A stretch of DNA of 64,000 bases from Myxococcales bacterium (GCA_016707895.1 JADJGV010000008.1:1-64000); one strand, 5' to 3'; shown: positions 20,338 to 28,652, counted from the first letter of the stretch. Notes: a model not told the origin generated them from the sequence alone. Program-made: numbers and translations.

Positions 20338-21176
20338 GGGCAGCACGCGGGGCCGCAGCAGGGCGCGGCGCCGCCGGGCTTGCGGGCCTCGATGGTCGCC
20401 GAGGCGACGAACCGCTCGATGCCCGGCATCCACGAGCCGACCACCTCGGCGCTGCGCGGCGTGACCTCGACCGCGATCGCCTCGAAGCCGGCGGCGGCGA
20501 GCATCGCGCGCACGTCGTCGATCGGCGCGGCGCCGGCGACGCAGCCGGCGAGCGCCGCGGCCTGGGTCTGCAGCTCGGCGGGGATGGGGCCGGTCGCGAC
20601 GACGTCGCTGATCGCCAGCCGGCCGCCCGGCTTGAGCGCGCGGAACGCCTCGCGGAAGACCGCGGCCTTCTCCGGCGACAGGTTGATCACGCAGTTGGAC
20701 AGGATCACGTCGACGGTGCCGTCGCCGACCGGCAGGTGCTCGATCTCACCGAGGCGGAACTCGACGTTGGTCGCCTCGATCTTGCGGGCGTTGGACCGCG
20801 CCAGCGCCACCATGTCGGGCGTCATGTCGACGCCGATCACCTTGCCGGTGGGCCCCACGCGGCGCGCGGCCAGGAAGCAGTCGAAGCCGCCGCCGGCGCC
20901 GAGGTCGAGCACGGTCTCGCCCTCGCGGAGCGACGCGATCGCGGTCGGGTTGCCGCAGCCCAGGCCGAGGTCGGCGCCGGCCGGCACCGCCTGCTGATCG
21001 TCGGCGGTGTAGCCCAGCGTCTGCGCGTAGCCCGCGGGCACGGCCCCGGGCGCGGCGCCGCAGCAGCTCGGCGCGCAGCTGCCGCCGGTCTTGGCGATCT
21101 GGCCGTAGTGATCGCGGACGATGGCGCGGGTCTCGTCGGCGTGGGGGGCGTTCAGGGTCGTGGTGGTGTCAGTCAT
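20334..21176 (-). CDS. arsM: Arsenite S-adenosylmethionine methyltransferase ArsM
   Basis: A 280-residue cytoplasmic enzyme that methylates As(III) to volatile or less toxic forms. The Rossmann SAM site is VLDLGAGGGFDCFLAA (about residues 91-106). The Cys expected for As(III) binding are present in GLGCGNP, LSNCVINLSP and LAGCVAG, and an N-terminal GGSCAPSCCG and a C-terminal CCGPACC add thiols. Its ATG lies within the last codons of the upstream acetyltransferase gene (eight-base overlap), and its stop overlaps the sigma factor start, so translation is coupled across all three. Confidence 0.95.
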   Translation of the reverse strand: MTDTTTTLNAPHADETRAIVRDHYGQIAKTGGSCAPSCCGAAPGAVPAGYAQTLGYTADDQQAVPAGADLGLGCGNPTAIASLREGETVLDLGAGGGFDCFLAARRVGPTGKVIGVDMTPDMVALARSNARKIEATNVEFRLGEIEHLPVGDGTVDVILSNCVINLSPEKAAVFREAFRALKPGGRLAISDVVATGPIPAELQTQAAALAGCVAGAAPIDDVRAMLAAAGFEAIAVEVTPRSAEVVGSWMPGIERFVASATIEARKPGGAAPCCGPACCP

Positions 21177-21705
21177 CGGAACCTCCTGTCTGAGAGACGA
21201 AGACCTCGCCGAAAGGACGCAGCGGATCGGCGGGCGGCTCGGCGGACGCGGCGCGCAGGTCCAGGCGCAGGCACGCGGCCGACGCGGGGCAGACGCTCGC
21301 GAACTCGATCGACGCGGCCACCGCCGCGGGGACCTCGGCCCGCGCGCACGGCGCGAAGCCCAGCCGCAGGTAGAAGTCGGCGGCGGTGGTGGTGAGCAGG
21401 TACACCGCCGCCAGCCCGCGGGCGCGCGCCGCGGCGACGCGATCGGCGCTCAACGCCTGGCCCAGGCCGCGGCCGCGCTCGCCGGGGTCGACCACCACCG
21501 AGCGCAGCACGCCGGCGTCGCCGTGGAGCTCCAGGCCGGCCGCGCCGACCACCGCGCCGCCGCGGGTGGCGACGACGTAGCCGCTCGGGAACTGCGCGTC
21601 GACGCCGCCGAGCGGCAGCGCCGCGGCGGTCAGCAAGGCCGCCACCGCGTCGCGCTGGTCGGCCCGCGCGGGGGCGAGCTCCGGGGATGAGCCGCGCATC
21701 GCCAT
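21169..21705 (-). CDS. ArsN-type GNAT acetyltransferase
   Basis: A 178-residue GNAT-fold N-acetyltransferase. The acetyl-CoA loop appears as VVDPGERGRGLGQAL (about residues 68-82), followed by YLLTTTAADFYLRLGF, typical of arsenic-operon ArsN2 proteins, which are thought to acetylate arsenicals such as phosphinothricin analogues or arsinothricin. A C-terminal Cys cluster (SVCPASAACL) is near the end. Start and stop overlap both neighbours (TGATG with arsJ, ATGACTGA with arsM). The exact substrate is not visible. Confidence 0.85.
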   Translation of the reverse strand: MAMRGSSPELAPARADQRDAVAALLTAAALPLGGVDAQFPSGYVVATRGGAVVGAAGLELHGDAGVLRSVVVDPGERGRGLGQALSADRVAAARARGLAAVYLLTTTAADFYLRLGFAPCARAEVPAAVAASIEFASVCPASAACLRLDLRAASAEPPADPLRPFGEVFVSQTGGSDD

Positions 21706-22952
21706 CACTCTGCGCCCTCCGCGCGGGCGTCGGCCAGCGCGATCCGGTGCGGCGGGTCGGCCAGCGCCAGCGACACCGCGCCGGCGGCCGCCGCGAAGCC
21801 GACCGCGGTCCACAGGCAGCCAACCAGCCCAGCGGCCTGGAACACCAGGCCCGACAAGAGCGTGCCGACCAGCCGGCCGCCGGCGTTGGCCATGTAGTAG
21901 AAGCCGACGTTGAGCGCGACCTTGTCGCCGTCGGAGTACGCCAGGATCAGGTACGAGTGCACCGACGAGTTGATCGCGAACACCACGCCGAACGCCCCGA
22001 GCCCGCCGAGGACGACCGCCGCGCGCGCCGCGCCGGCGTGCAGGCCGAGCGGCACCAGCGCCAGCGCCAGCGCCAGCCCGCCGGCCAGCGCCACCGCCAC
22101 CCGGGCGCCGGGCGCGACGCCGCCGGTCAACGGCGCCAGCAGGCCGGGCGTGATCGACTGGATCACGCCGTAGCCGATGACCCACAGCGCCAGCGCCGCG
22201 CCGACGGCGGTGAAGCCCCAGCCCAGCTCGACCGACAGGAACACCGGCACCGCGACCACGAACCAGATGTCGCGCGCGCCGAACAGGAAGAAGCGCGCCG
22301 CCGACAGCACGTTGATGTCGCGGTGCATCGAGAACACGCCGCGGAACGCCGCCTTGCCCTTGGCGCGCCCGAGGGCCGCCGGCAGCTGGGTCACGGCCAC
22401 CGCCAGCGTCGCCGCCAGCCCGGCCGCCATCGCCCACAGCGCGGGCCGGAACCCGAGCCCGGCCAGGAGCGCGCTGCCGAGGAAGAAGCCGGCGCCCTTG
22501 AGCGCGTTCTTCGACCCGGTGAGCAGCGCGACCCAGCGGAACAGCGGGCCGTGGGCGTCGGCGGGGAGCAGCGTCTTGATCGCGCTCTTGGCGCTCATCT
22601 TGGTGAGGTCCTTGGCGACGCCCGACAGCGCCTGCGCCGCCATCACGAACGCCACCGAGGCGCCGCGGGCCCAGGCCGGATCGAGCGCCGACAGCATGCC
22701 CAGCGCCGCGATCTGCAGCCCGAGCCCGGCCAGGAGCGTCACCCGCACGCCCATCCGCGCCGCGATCCACCCGCCGAGCAGGTTGGTGACGACGCCGAAC
22801 AGCTCGTAGAACAGGAACAAGAACGCCAGCTCGACCGGCGTGTAGCCGAGGCCGTGGAAGTGCAGGAGCACCAGCATCCGCAGCGCGCCGTCGGTCAACG
22901 TGAACGCCCAGTAGGCGGCGGTCACGACGACGTAGTGGCGCACACCGCTCAC
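21705..22952 (-). CDS. arsJ: Organoarsenical efflux permease ArsJ (MFS)
   Basis: A 415-residue inner-membrane transporter with about 12 hydrophobic segments. The N-terminal GVRHYVVVTAAYWAFTLTDGALRML and the KDLTKMSAKSAIK loop after helix 4 are characteristic of ArsJ, which exports 1-arseno-3-phosphoglycerate made by the GAPDH encoded just upstream. The pair removes arsenate without reducing it. GTG 22952 overlaps the GAPDH stop (GTGA). Adjacency to a dedicated GAPDH is the classic diagnostic of this pathway. Confidence 0.95.
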   Translation of the reverse strand: MSGVRHYVVVTAAYWAFTLTDGALRMLVLLHFHGLGYTPVELAFLFLFYELFGVVTNLLGGWIAARMGVRVTLLAGLGLQIAALGMLSALDPAWARGASVAFVMAAQALSGVAKDLTKMSAKSAIKTLLPADAHGPLFRWVALLTGSKNALKGAGFFLGSALLAGLGFRPALWAMAAGLAATLAVAVTQLPAALGRAKGKAAFRGVFSMHRDINVLSAARFFLFGARDIWFVVAVPVFLSVELGWGFTAVGAALALWVIGYGVIQSITPGLLAPLTGGVAPGARVAVALAGGLALALALVPLGLHAGAARAAVVLGGLGAFGVVFAINSSVHSYLILAYSDGDKVALNVGFYYMANAGGRLVGTLLSGLVFQAAGLVGCLWTAVGFAAAAGAVSLALADPPHRIALADARAEGAE

Positions 22953-23962
22953 GCCAGCGCCGCCCCGACCTTGCGCGCCAGCTCGGCCATGCGGTGGACG
23001 TAGCCGATCTCGTTGTCGTACCAGGCCAGGATCTTCACGCAGGTGCCGTCGACCACCATCGTCGAGCCGGCGTCGACGATCGCCGAGCGCGGGTCGCCCT
23101 TGAAGTCGACCGACACCAGCGGCCGCGCCTCGTAGCCGAGGATGCCGGCCAGCGACCCGGCGGCGGCCTCGCGCAAGAGGCGGTTGACCTCGTCGACGGT
23201 GGTCGGCCGCGTCACCTCGAACACGCAGTCGGTGAGCGACGCGTTGAGCAGCGGCACCCGCACCGCCAGGCCGCTGAGCTTGCCCGCGAGCTCGGGGTAG
23301 ATGAGCGCGATCGCGGTGGCCGAGCCGGTCGACGTCGGGATCAACGACAGGCTCGACGCCCGGGCCCGCCGCAGGTCCTTGTGCGGCGCGTCGATGACGA
23401 CCTGGGTGTTGGTGATGTCGTGGACCGTCGTGATCACGCCGTGGCGGATGCCGAGGCCCTCGTGGATGACCTTGACCACCGGCGCCAGGCAGTTGGTGGT
23501 GCACGACGCGGCGGTGACCAGGTGGTGCTGGTCGGGGCGGTACAGGTGATCGTTCACGCCCATCACGACGTTGAGCGCGCCCTCCTTGACCGGCGCGGCG
23601 ACGATCACCTTGCGCACGCCGGCGGCGAAGTACGGCGCCAGCTGCTCGGCGGTGCGGAACTTGCCGGTGCACTCCAGCACGACGTCGACGCCGGCGGCGC
23701 GCCACGGCACCTCGCCGGGCTTCGCGCACTCGCTGAAGCCGACCGCGGCGCCGTCGACGGTCAGGCGGTCGGCGCCGACGGCCTGGACGTCGTGGGGCCA
23801 GCGGCCGTGGACCGAGTCGAAGGTCAGCAGGTGGGCGGCGCACTCGGCCCCGCCCTTGACCTCGTTGACGTGGACAAACTCGAGGTCGGGCCAGCCCCAG
23901 GCCGCGCGCAGGACCAGGCGCCCCATGCGCCCGAAGCCGTTGATGCCGATGCGGATGCTCAC
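22949..23962 (-). CDS. ars-operon glyceraldehyde-3-phosphate dehydrogenase
   Basis: A 337-residue NAD-dependent GAPDH of full length. It has the N-terminal GINGFGRMGR nucleotide motif, the catalytic Cys154 in ASCTTNC, and the YDNEIGYVHR C-terminal block. In this context it makes 1-arseno-3-phosphoglycerate from arsenate for export by ArsJ, instead of acting mainly in glycolysis. GTG 23962 has GGAGG at 23971-23975, eight bases upstream. It lies 19 bases after the arsR stop and overlaps arsJ. Confidence 0.95.
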   Translation of the reverse strand: MSIRIGINGFGRMGRLVLRAAWGWPDLEFVHVNEVKGGAECAAHLLTFDSVHGRWPHDVQAVGADRLTVDGAAVGFSECAKPGEVPWRAAGVDVVLECTGKFRTAEQLAPYFAAGVRKVIVAAPVKEGALNVVMGVNDHLYRPDQHHLVTAASCTTNCLAPVVKVIHEGLGIRHGVITTVHDITNTQVVIDAPHKDLRRARASSLSLIPTSTGSATAIALIYPELAGKLSGLAVRVPLLNASLTDCVFEVTRPTTVDEVNRLLREAAAGSLAGILGYEARPLVSVDFKGDPRSAIVDAGSTMVVDGTCVKILAWYDNEIGYVHRMAELARKVGAALA

Positions 23963-23981
23963 GTGGCGTTCCTCCGGTTGA

Positions 23982-24347
23982 TCAGTCGCAGGCGCCGGGC
24001 CCGGTGCGCTTCTTGATGCGCACCAGCTCGCTCTTCACGCCGCGCCGGCCGACGAAGCCGCGGACCAGCTCGTCGAGCACGGCCTGGACCTCGGGCCGGG
24101 GCTGCGGCGCCAGCCGGTAGTAGACCCAGGTGCCGTCGCGCCGGGCGTCGACCACGCCGGCCGCGCGCAGGACGCCGAGGTGCCGCGACACCGTCGGCTG
24201 TGGCAGCGCCAGCGCGGCCTCGACGTGGCACACGCACAGCTCGCCCTCGGCCAAGAGCGCGACGATCCGCAGGCGGGTCTCGTCGGCGACCGCGCGCAGG
24301 AGCCGCGACCACGGGCGGACGTCGACCTCGGCCAGCGGGGACAGCAC
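23982..24347 (-). CDS. arsR: ArsR-family arsenic-responsive repressor
   Basis: A winged-helix repressor of 121 residues when read from GTG 24347. The As(III)-sensing motif ELCVCHVE (Cys38, Cys40) precedes the recognition helix (LPQPTVSRHLGVLRAAGVV). A third thiol near the end (GPGACD) may complete the site. I prefer GTG 24347 because upstream in-frame codons run through the promoter and operator; a leaderless mRNA would begin at this GTG. First gene of the operon arsR-gapdh-arsJ-arsN-arsM-sigZ. Confidence 0.9.
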   Translation of the reverse strand: MLSPLAEVDVRPWSRLLRAVADETRLRIVALLAEGELCVCHVEAALALPQPTVSRHLGVLRAAGVVDARRDGTWVYYRLAPQPRPEVQAVLDELVRGFVGRRGVKSELVRIKKRTGPGACD

Positions 24348-24382
24348 GACATGTAGATATCCAGATATCCGGCTGTCGTCAA
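24345..24382 (-). promoter_or_regulatory. ars operon promoter with overlapping ArsR operator
   Basis: On the minus strand, TTGACG (24377-24382) is followed after 17 bases by TATCTA (24354-24359). Two GATATC hexamers at 24364-24369 and 24356-24361, two bases apart, overlap the spacer and the -10, an arrangement suited to repression by ArsR. The GTG of arsR starts six bases after the -10, so the transcript should be leaderless. The -10 is weak (three of six consensus). Confidence 0.7.
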
Positions 24383-24404
24383 GCGGGGCCGCCCGCCCCA
24401 CGGC

Positions 24405-25949
24405 CTAGCTGATCTTCCGCTCGCGGCCGGCCCAGAACGGCTCGCGCAGCCGGAACTTCTGCAGCTTGCCGGTCGCGGTGCGCGGCAGCGCGTCCTTCAG
24501 CTCGACGCCGGTCGGGCACTTGAAGTGCGACAAGAGGCTGCGGCAGTGGGCGATCAGATCGGCCGGCGTCGGGCTGAAGCCCGGCCGCAGCACGACGAAC
24601 GCGTGGACGGTCTCGCCCCACTTGTCGCTGGGGATGCCGATCACCGCCGCCTCGGCCACCGCCGGGTGCTGGTACAGGCAGTCCTCGACCTCGATCGACG
24701 ACACGTTCTCGCCGCCCGTGATGATCACGTCCTTCTTGCGATCGGTGATCACGGCGTACGCGCCCTCGAGGTGGCCGCCGTCGCCGGTCGAGAACCAGCC
24801 GTCGACGATGGCCCGCGCGGTCTCCTCGGGCTGGTTGTAGTAGCCGTCGAAGACGTGGTTCGAGCGGGCCCGCAGCTCGCCGCCGGGGCTGACGTCGATG
24901 CGCACGCCGACCGCCGGCACGCCGGCGCGGCTGAGCAGCTTGGCCCGCTCGGCCGGGCTCAGCGGATCCCACTCGGCGGGCGCGCGGTTGACCGTCAACA
25001 GCGGCGAGGTCTCGGTGAGGCCGTAGATCTGCATGAACTCCCAGCCCAGCTCGGTCTCGACCCGCTCGATCGTGCGCGACGGCGGCGGCGCGCCGGCCAC
25101 CACCACCCGCACCTTGCCGTGGCCGGGCACCGGCTCGCCGCGCGCGACCCGGGCCGCCGCGGCGTCGAGAATCGCGGCGACGACCGCCGGCGCGCAGCAC
25201 AGCAGCGTCACGCCCTCGCGCTCGATCCGCCGCAGGATCTCGGGGCCGTCGATCTTGCGCTGGATGATCTGGCGGACGCCCATCGCGGTGGCGGCGTAGG
25301 GCATGCCCCAGCCGTTGGCGTGGAAGGTCGGCAGCGTGTGCAGGTAGACGTCGCGATCGCGCACGCCGGCGTGCCAGCCGAACGTGACCGCGTTGAGCCA
25401 GCAGCTGCGGTGCGACAGCTGCACGCCCTTGGGCCGCGCGGTGGTGCCCGAGGTGTAGTTGATCGACACCGGGGCGGCCTCGTCGGTGACCGCGTGGCGC
25501 GGCGCCGCGTCGACCCGCCCGAACAGGTCGGCGTCGGTGGCGTGGCCGAGCACCAGCCGGTGGGCCACCGCGTCGGCGGGCACCACCGCCTCGCAGTCGG
25601 GATCGACCAGCGCGACCGTCGCGCCCGCGTGCTCGAGGATGTAGCGGATCTCGTGGTCGTTGAGCCGGAAGTTGATCGGCACCAGCACCCGGCCGTAGGC
25701 GCTGACGCCGAACAGCGCGGCCAGGAACCGCGCGCTGTTGGGCGCGACGATCGCCACCCGGGCGCCGGCCGGCACGCCGCGCGCGTCGAGCGCCGCCGCC
25801 AGGCTGCGGGCCATCGCCGCCAGGCCGGCGTAGGTCACCTGCCCGAGCCCGCCGCCGGGCGGCTCGGGCTCGTCGACGATCGCCACCCGATCGCCGTACA
25901 CCGTGGCAGCCCGGTCCAGGAAGTCGACCAACGTCAGCGGGACGTGCAT
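24405..25949 (-). CDS. AMP-dependent acyl-CoA synthetase
   Basis: A 514-residue adenylate-forming enzyme that activates a carboxylic acid to acyl-AMP and then acyl-CoA. It has the P-loop YTSGTTARPKG (about residues 170-180), the IYGLTETSP motif, STGDGGHLEG, DRKKDVIITGGENVSS and the catalytic-Lys region ALPRTATGKLQKFRLR at the C-terminus. The substrate cannot be assigned; overall it resembles medium/long-chain or methylmercaptopropionate-type ligases. ATG 25949 has TACGCT (25958-25963) eight bases upstream and no ribosome site. It lies between two ArsR-type regulated units but has no evident link to arsenic. Confidence 0.9.
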   Translation of the reverse strand: MHVPLTLVDFLDRAATVYGDRVAIVDEPEPPGGGLGQVTYAGLAAMARSLAAALDARGVPAGARVAIVAPNSARFLAALFGVSAYGRVLVPINFRLNDHEIRYILEHAGATVALVDPDCEAVVPADAVAHRLVLGHATDADLFGRVDAAPRHAVTDEAAPVSINYTSGTTARPKGVQLSHRSCWLNAVTFGWHAGVRDRDVYLHTLPTFHANGWGMPYAATAMGVRQIIQRKIDGPEILRRIEREGVTLLCCAPAVVAAILDAAAARVARGEPVPGHGKVRVVVAGAPPPSRTIERVETELGWEFMQIYGLTETSPLLTVNRAPAEWDPLSPAERAKLLSRAGVPAVGVRIDVSPGGELRARSNHVFDGYYNQPEETARAIVDGWFSTGDGGHLEGAYAVITDRKKDVIITGGENVSSIEVEDCLYQHPAVAEAAVIGIPSDKWGETVHAFVVLRPGFSPTPADLIAHCRSLLSHFKCPTGVELKDALPRTATGKLQKFRLREPFWAGRERKIS

Positions 25950-25957
25950 GGCCAGAG

Positions 25958-25963
25958 AGCGTA
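25958..25963 (-). promoter_or_regulatory. TACGCT -10 box for leaderless transcript
   Basis: Minus-strand TACGCT eight bases before ATG 25949, with no Shine-Dalgarno sequence between. Confidence 0.4.
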
Positions 25964-25994
25964 CACGCCCGGCGGCGCGCCGGATCGACGCGCC

Positions 25995-26018
25995 TTGACA
26001 TGTGCATTTCCATGCACA
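25995..26018 (+). promoter_or_regulatory. TTGACA -35 and perfect inverted repeat TGTGCAT-TTCC-ATGCACA
   Basis: A consensus TTGACA (25995-26000) is followed directly by a perfect inverted repeat with seven-base arms (26001-26007 and 26012-26018) filling the spacer. The -10 is weak; CATCAT at 26019-26024 with an 18-base spacer is the best match. The placement is that of a repressor operator. The natural candidate is the ArsR-type regulator encoded at the end of the operon. Confidence 0.65.
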
Positions 26019-26028
26019 CATCATGGCG

Positions 26029-26586
26029 ATGGTGAATCCAGCCCTGGCCACCGCGGCGGTCGTCGCGCTGCAGCTGTTCGTCGTCCTGTCGACCATCGAC
26101 GGCGTGTACGTCCACCTGTGGAGGCTGCGGCTGCACCGTCGCCCGGCGTCGTACCGCGAACACCTGTGGCACACCGCGCGGGCGCTCTTGTTCGCGCCGG
26201 TGGTGGCGATCGTCTTCGCGATGCCGAGCGCCGGGCCGCTGCTCTGGCTCGGCGTCGGCCTGGCGCTGGCCGATCAAGGGGCCGGCATCGCGGATGCGCT
26301 GTCCGAGCGCGACAGCCGCGCGACGCTGGGCGGGCTGGGCCGCGGCGAGTACGCGCTGCACGTCGCGCTGGTCGCGGTCCACGCCACCGCGCTGACGCTG
26401 GCGCTGGCGGCGAGGCCGACCGCCGCGTGGTCGCCCGCGGCGCCGATGACAATGGGGGCGTGGCCGGCGCTGGACCTGCTGGTCGCCGGCCCGCTGGTCG
26501 GCGGGCTCGCGGTCGCCGCGCTGCACGTCGCGCTGGCGTGGCGCCACCGTCCCGCGCTCGGGTGCTGCGCCGCCGAGGCCGCGTGA
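26029..26586 (+). CDS. Polytopic membrane protein of unknown function
   Basis: About 185 residues with four to five hydrophobic segments. I place the start at ATG 26029 because the earlier in-frame ATG codons at 26002 and 26023 fall in the inverted repeat and probable -10. The protein has an amphipathic loop (HRRPASYREHLWHTARALLFAP) after helix 1 and ends with GCCAAEAA, adjacent Cys that could bind a soft metal. No family is recognised. GTGA overlap with the transporter gene shows a shared operon. Confidence 0.65.
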   Translation: MVNPALATAAVVALQLFVVLSTIDGVYVHLWRLRLHRRPASYREHLWHTARALLFAPVVAIVFAMPSAGPLLWLGVGLALADQGAGIADALSERDSRATLGGLGRGEYALHVALVAVHATALTLALAARPTAAWSPAAPMTMGAWPALDLLVAGPLVGGLAVAALHVALAWRHRPALGCCAAEAA

Positions 26587-27377
26587 GCGCGGAGCGGATC
26601 CTGGTCGTCGCGCTGGCGCTGACGTCGACCCTCGCCGCGGGGCTGGCGGCCGACGCCCGCGGCGGGCCGCGGGTCGCGCCGGGCCGGCTGGCGCTGATCG
26701 TCCTGGCCAACGTGGCGCTCTTGCCCGCGCTCACCTACGCGGCGCTGCGGCTGGGCGCGATCGACGCCGGCCGCGGGCTGCTCCTCGCGGCGGCCGCGCC
26801 CGGCGGCAGCACCGGGCCGCTGCTGGCGGTGCTGGGCGGCGGCGACGCGCCGATCGCGGCGCGCACGTTCGTCGCGCTCAGCCTGGCCGGCGTGGCCGCC
26901 GCGCTGATCGCCACCGCGGCGCTCGACGTCGCCGGCGTCGGGCGGGTGCTGGCGGCGTCGGCGATCGTCGTCGCCAGCACGGTCGGCCCGCTGCTCGCCG
27001 GGCTGGCGCTGCGGGCCCGCCGCCCGGCCCGCGCCGCGGCGTGGCAGCCGTGGCTGTCGCGGCTGAGCCTCGCGCTGCTGCTGGCGACGATCGCGCTCCT
27101 GGCCGCGCGCCACGGCGGCGCGGCGCGCACGATCGACGTGGCGATCGGCGCGGTCGTCACGCTGCTGGCGCTGGCGATCGGCGCCGCGGTCGACGGGCGC
27201 GCCGCGCGGATCGCGGTCGCGCAGGTGTCGGCGGTGCGCAACCTGACGCTGGTGCTGCTGGTGCTAGCGGTGGTCGGCGCGCCGCCGGCCGAGACCATGG
27301 CCGCGCTCGGCTACGGCCTGGCGATGTACGTGATCGCGATCGTCGCGGCGGCGTGGACGCGCCGGAGCCCGCGATGA
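26583..27377 (+). CDS. BASS/BART-superfamily transporter
   Basis: A 264-residue inner-membrane protein with eight to nine hydrophobic segments. The block AAPGGSTGPLLAVLGGGD (about residues 76-93) matches the crossover region of bile acid:sodium symporter-family carriers, the superfamily that includes the arsenite exporter Acr3. The Acr3 signature Cys is not visible, so the substrate is open: an organic anion or a metalloid species. It lies between a membrane protein and an ArsR-type regulator, with ATGA overlap at 27374-27377. Confidence 0.75.
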   Translation: MSAERILVVALALTSTLAAGLAADARGGPRVAPGRLALIVLANVALLPALTYAALRLGAIDAGRGLLLAAAAPGGSTGPLLAVLGGGDAPIAARTFVALSLAGVAAALIATAALDVAGVGRVLAASAIVVASTVGPLLAGLALRARRPARAAAWQPWLSRLSLALLLATIALLAARHGGAARTIDVAIGAVVTLLALAIGAAVDGRAARIAVAQVSAVRNLTLVLLVLAVVGAPPAETMAALGYGLAMYVIAIVAAAWTRRSPR

Positions 27378-27742
27378 CCGCCCGCGCGCGCGCCGCCGCC
27401 CGCATCGTCGAGCTGCTCGACGCGCCGCTGTTGCGCGCGCTCACCGAGCCGGCGCGGCTCGAGGTGCTGCGGGCGCTGCTGGTCAGCGGCCCGGCCGACG
27501 TCGGCGCGATCGCAAGGACGCTGCCGCAGCACCGCTCCGTGATCACCCGCCACCTGCAGACCCTGGAGGCGGCGGGCGTCGTCCGCGGCGCGCGCGAGGG
27601 CCGCCGCCACGTCTACGCCATCGATGGCGCGGCGCTGGTCGGCGGCCTCGAGCGGCTGCTCGGCGAGGTGCGCGACCTGACCGCGGCGTGCTGCCCGCCG
27701 ACCGACCTGATCCCGGCGACCCGGCTGCGCCGCCGCCCGTGA
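27374..27742 (+). CDS. ArsR-type winged-helix regulator
   Basis: A 122-residue regulator. The winged helix covers about residues 15-90 (LTEPARLEVLRALL, IARTLPQHRSVITRHLQTLEAAGVVRGAREGRRHVYAI). It lacks the ELCVC metal motif of ArsR but ends with ACCPPTD, where a Cys pair could sense a metal or thiol-reactive ligand. Being the last gene of the operon that starts at the 26001-26018 inverted repeat, it probably autoregulates. Convergent with the ADP-ribosylglycohydrolase gene, 12 bases apart. Confidence 0.8.
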   Translation: MTARARAAARIVELLDAPLLRALTEPARLEVLRALLVSGPADVGAIARTLPQHRSVITRHLQTLEAAGVVRGAREGRRHVYAIDGAALVGGLERLLGEVRDLTAACCPPTDLIPATRLRRRP

Positions 27743-27754
27743 CCTGCCGCGCGA

Positions 27755-28645
27755 TCAGCGCACGGGCTCGGTCGCGTCGCGCCACGCCGCCGGGATCGCC
27801 TCGACGCCGCCGGGCGACGCCAGGATCGTGACGCCGCCGACGATCGCCGCGTTGGTGTCGCGGTCGCCGATCGGCGCGGCGGCCACCCACACCGCGTCCT
27901 CGTAGCGGTCGAGCGCGCGCGCCGCGCACCACACGCACCACGGCACGGTGTCCTGCGCGCTCACCTGCCGGCCGGTGCCGAGCGCATGGGCCGCGGTCGC
28001 GGCGTCGGCGTCGAGCAACGCGCCGGCCTGCGCGATCCCGTCGCGCACCGCGGACGCCGGCGTGTGCGCGGCCACCTCGGCGACGAACGCCGCCGGCGCG
28101 AGCGCTGCGCCCTGCCCCGCGCGCCACGCCAGCGCCGCCGCGACCGCCACCGCGACCGCGCCGGCCGCGGCCTCGGGGTGCGCGTGGGTCGGCTCGGCCG
28201 AGCGCGCGGCCTCGGCAACGACGCGCTCCAGATCGTCGGCGAAGTACGCGCCGATCGGCGCGACCCGCATCGCCGCGCCGTTGCCGAACGAGCCCTGCCC
28301 GCCGAACATCGCCCGCGCCTCGACGCGCCAGTCGGCGCCCCAGCCCACGCGAGTGAGCAGGTTGTACGCGCCGGCGCCGTAGCCGCGATCGGGCTCGTCG
28401 CAGAACCGCCGCACCAGCGCCGCCATCAGCGCGTCGGTGTCGATCGTGCCACTCCGGGTCAGCACCTCGACCACCGCCAGCGCCATCGCGGTGTCGTCGG
28501 TCCAGCGCCACGGCCGGCGCGCCACCAGCGCCCGCGTCGCCACCCGCCGGGCCGCCTCGTCGGGCGGCCCGAACAGCGTCTCGCCGAACGCGTCGCCGTG
28601 CGCCAGCCCGAGCAACGACAGCCGCATCCTCGCCTGGGGTTTCAT
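27755..28645 (-). CDS. ADP-ribosylglycohydrolase family protein
   Basis: A 296-residue DraG/ARH-fold hydrolase that removes ADP-ribose from proteins or related adducts. The metal-binding motifs are GLAHGDAFGETLFG at the N-terminus, WTDDTAMALAVVEVL (about 47-61), GNGAAMRVAPIGAYF (about 122-136), and the C-terminal PIGDRDTNAAIVGG. All expected acidic metal ligands appear present. ATG 28645 is seven bases after a TATGAT -10, so a leaderless start is preferred over ATG 28657. No partner ADP-ribosyltransferase is visible nearby. Confidence 0.9.
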   Translation of the reverse strand: MKPQARMRLSLLGLAHGDAFGETLFGPPDEAARRVATRALVARRPWRWTDDTAMALAVVEVLTRSGTIDTDALMAALVRRFCDEPDRGYGAGAYNLLTRVGWGADWRVEARAMFGGQGSFGNGAAMRVAPIGAYFADDLERVVAEAARSAEPTHAHPEAAAGAVAVAVAAALAWRAGQGAALAPAAFVAEVAAHTPASAVRDGIAQAGALLDADAATAAHALGTGRQVSAQDTVPWCVWCAARALDRYEDAVWVAAAPIGDRDTNAAIVGGVTILASPGGVEAIPAAWRDATEPVR

Positions 28646-28652
28646 ATTGTCT

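Noticed and set aside
26002..26028. Upstream ATG starts for the 26029 membrane protein
   Set aside because: They lie inside the inverted repeat and probable -10, so they would not be in the transcript.
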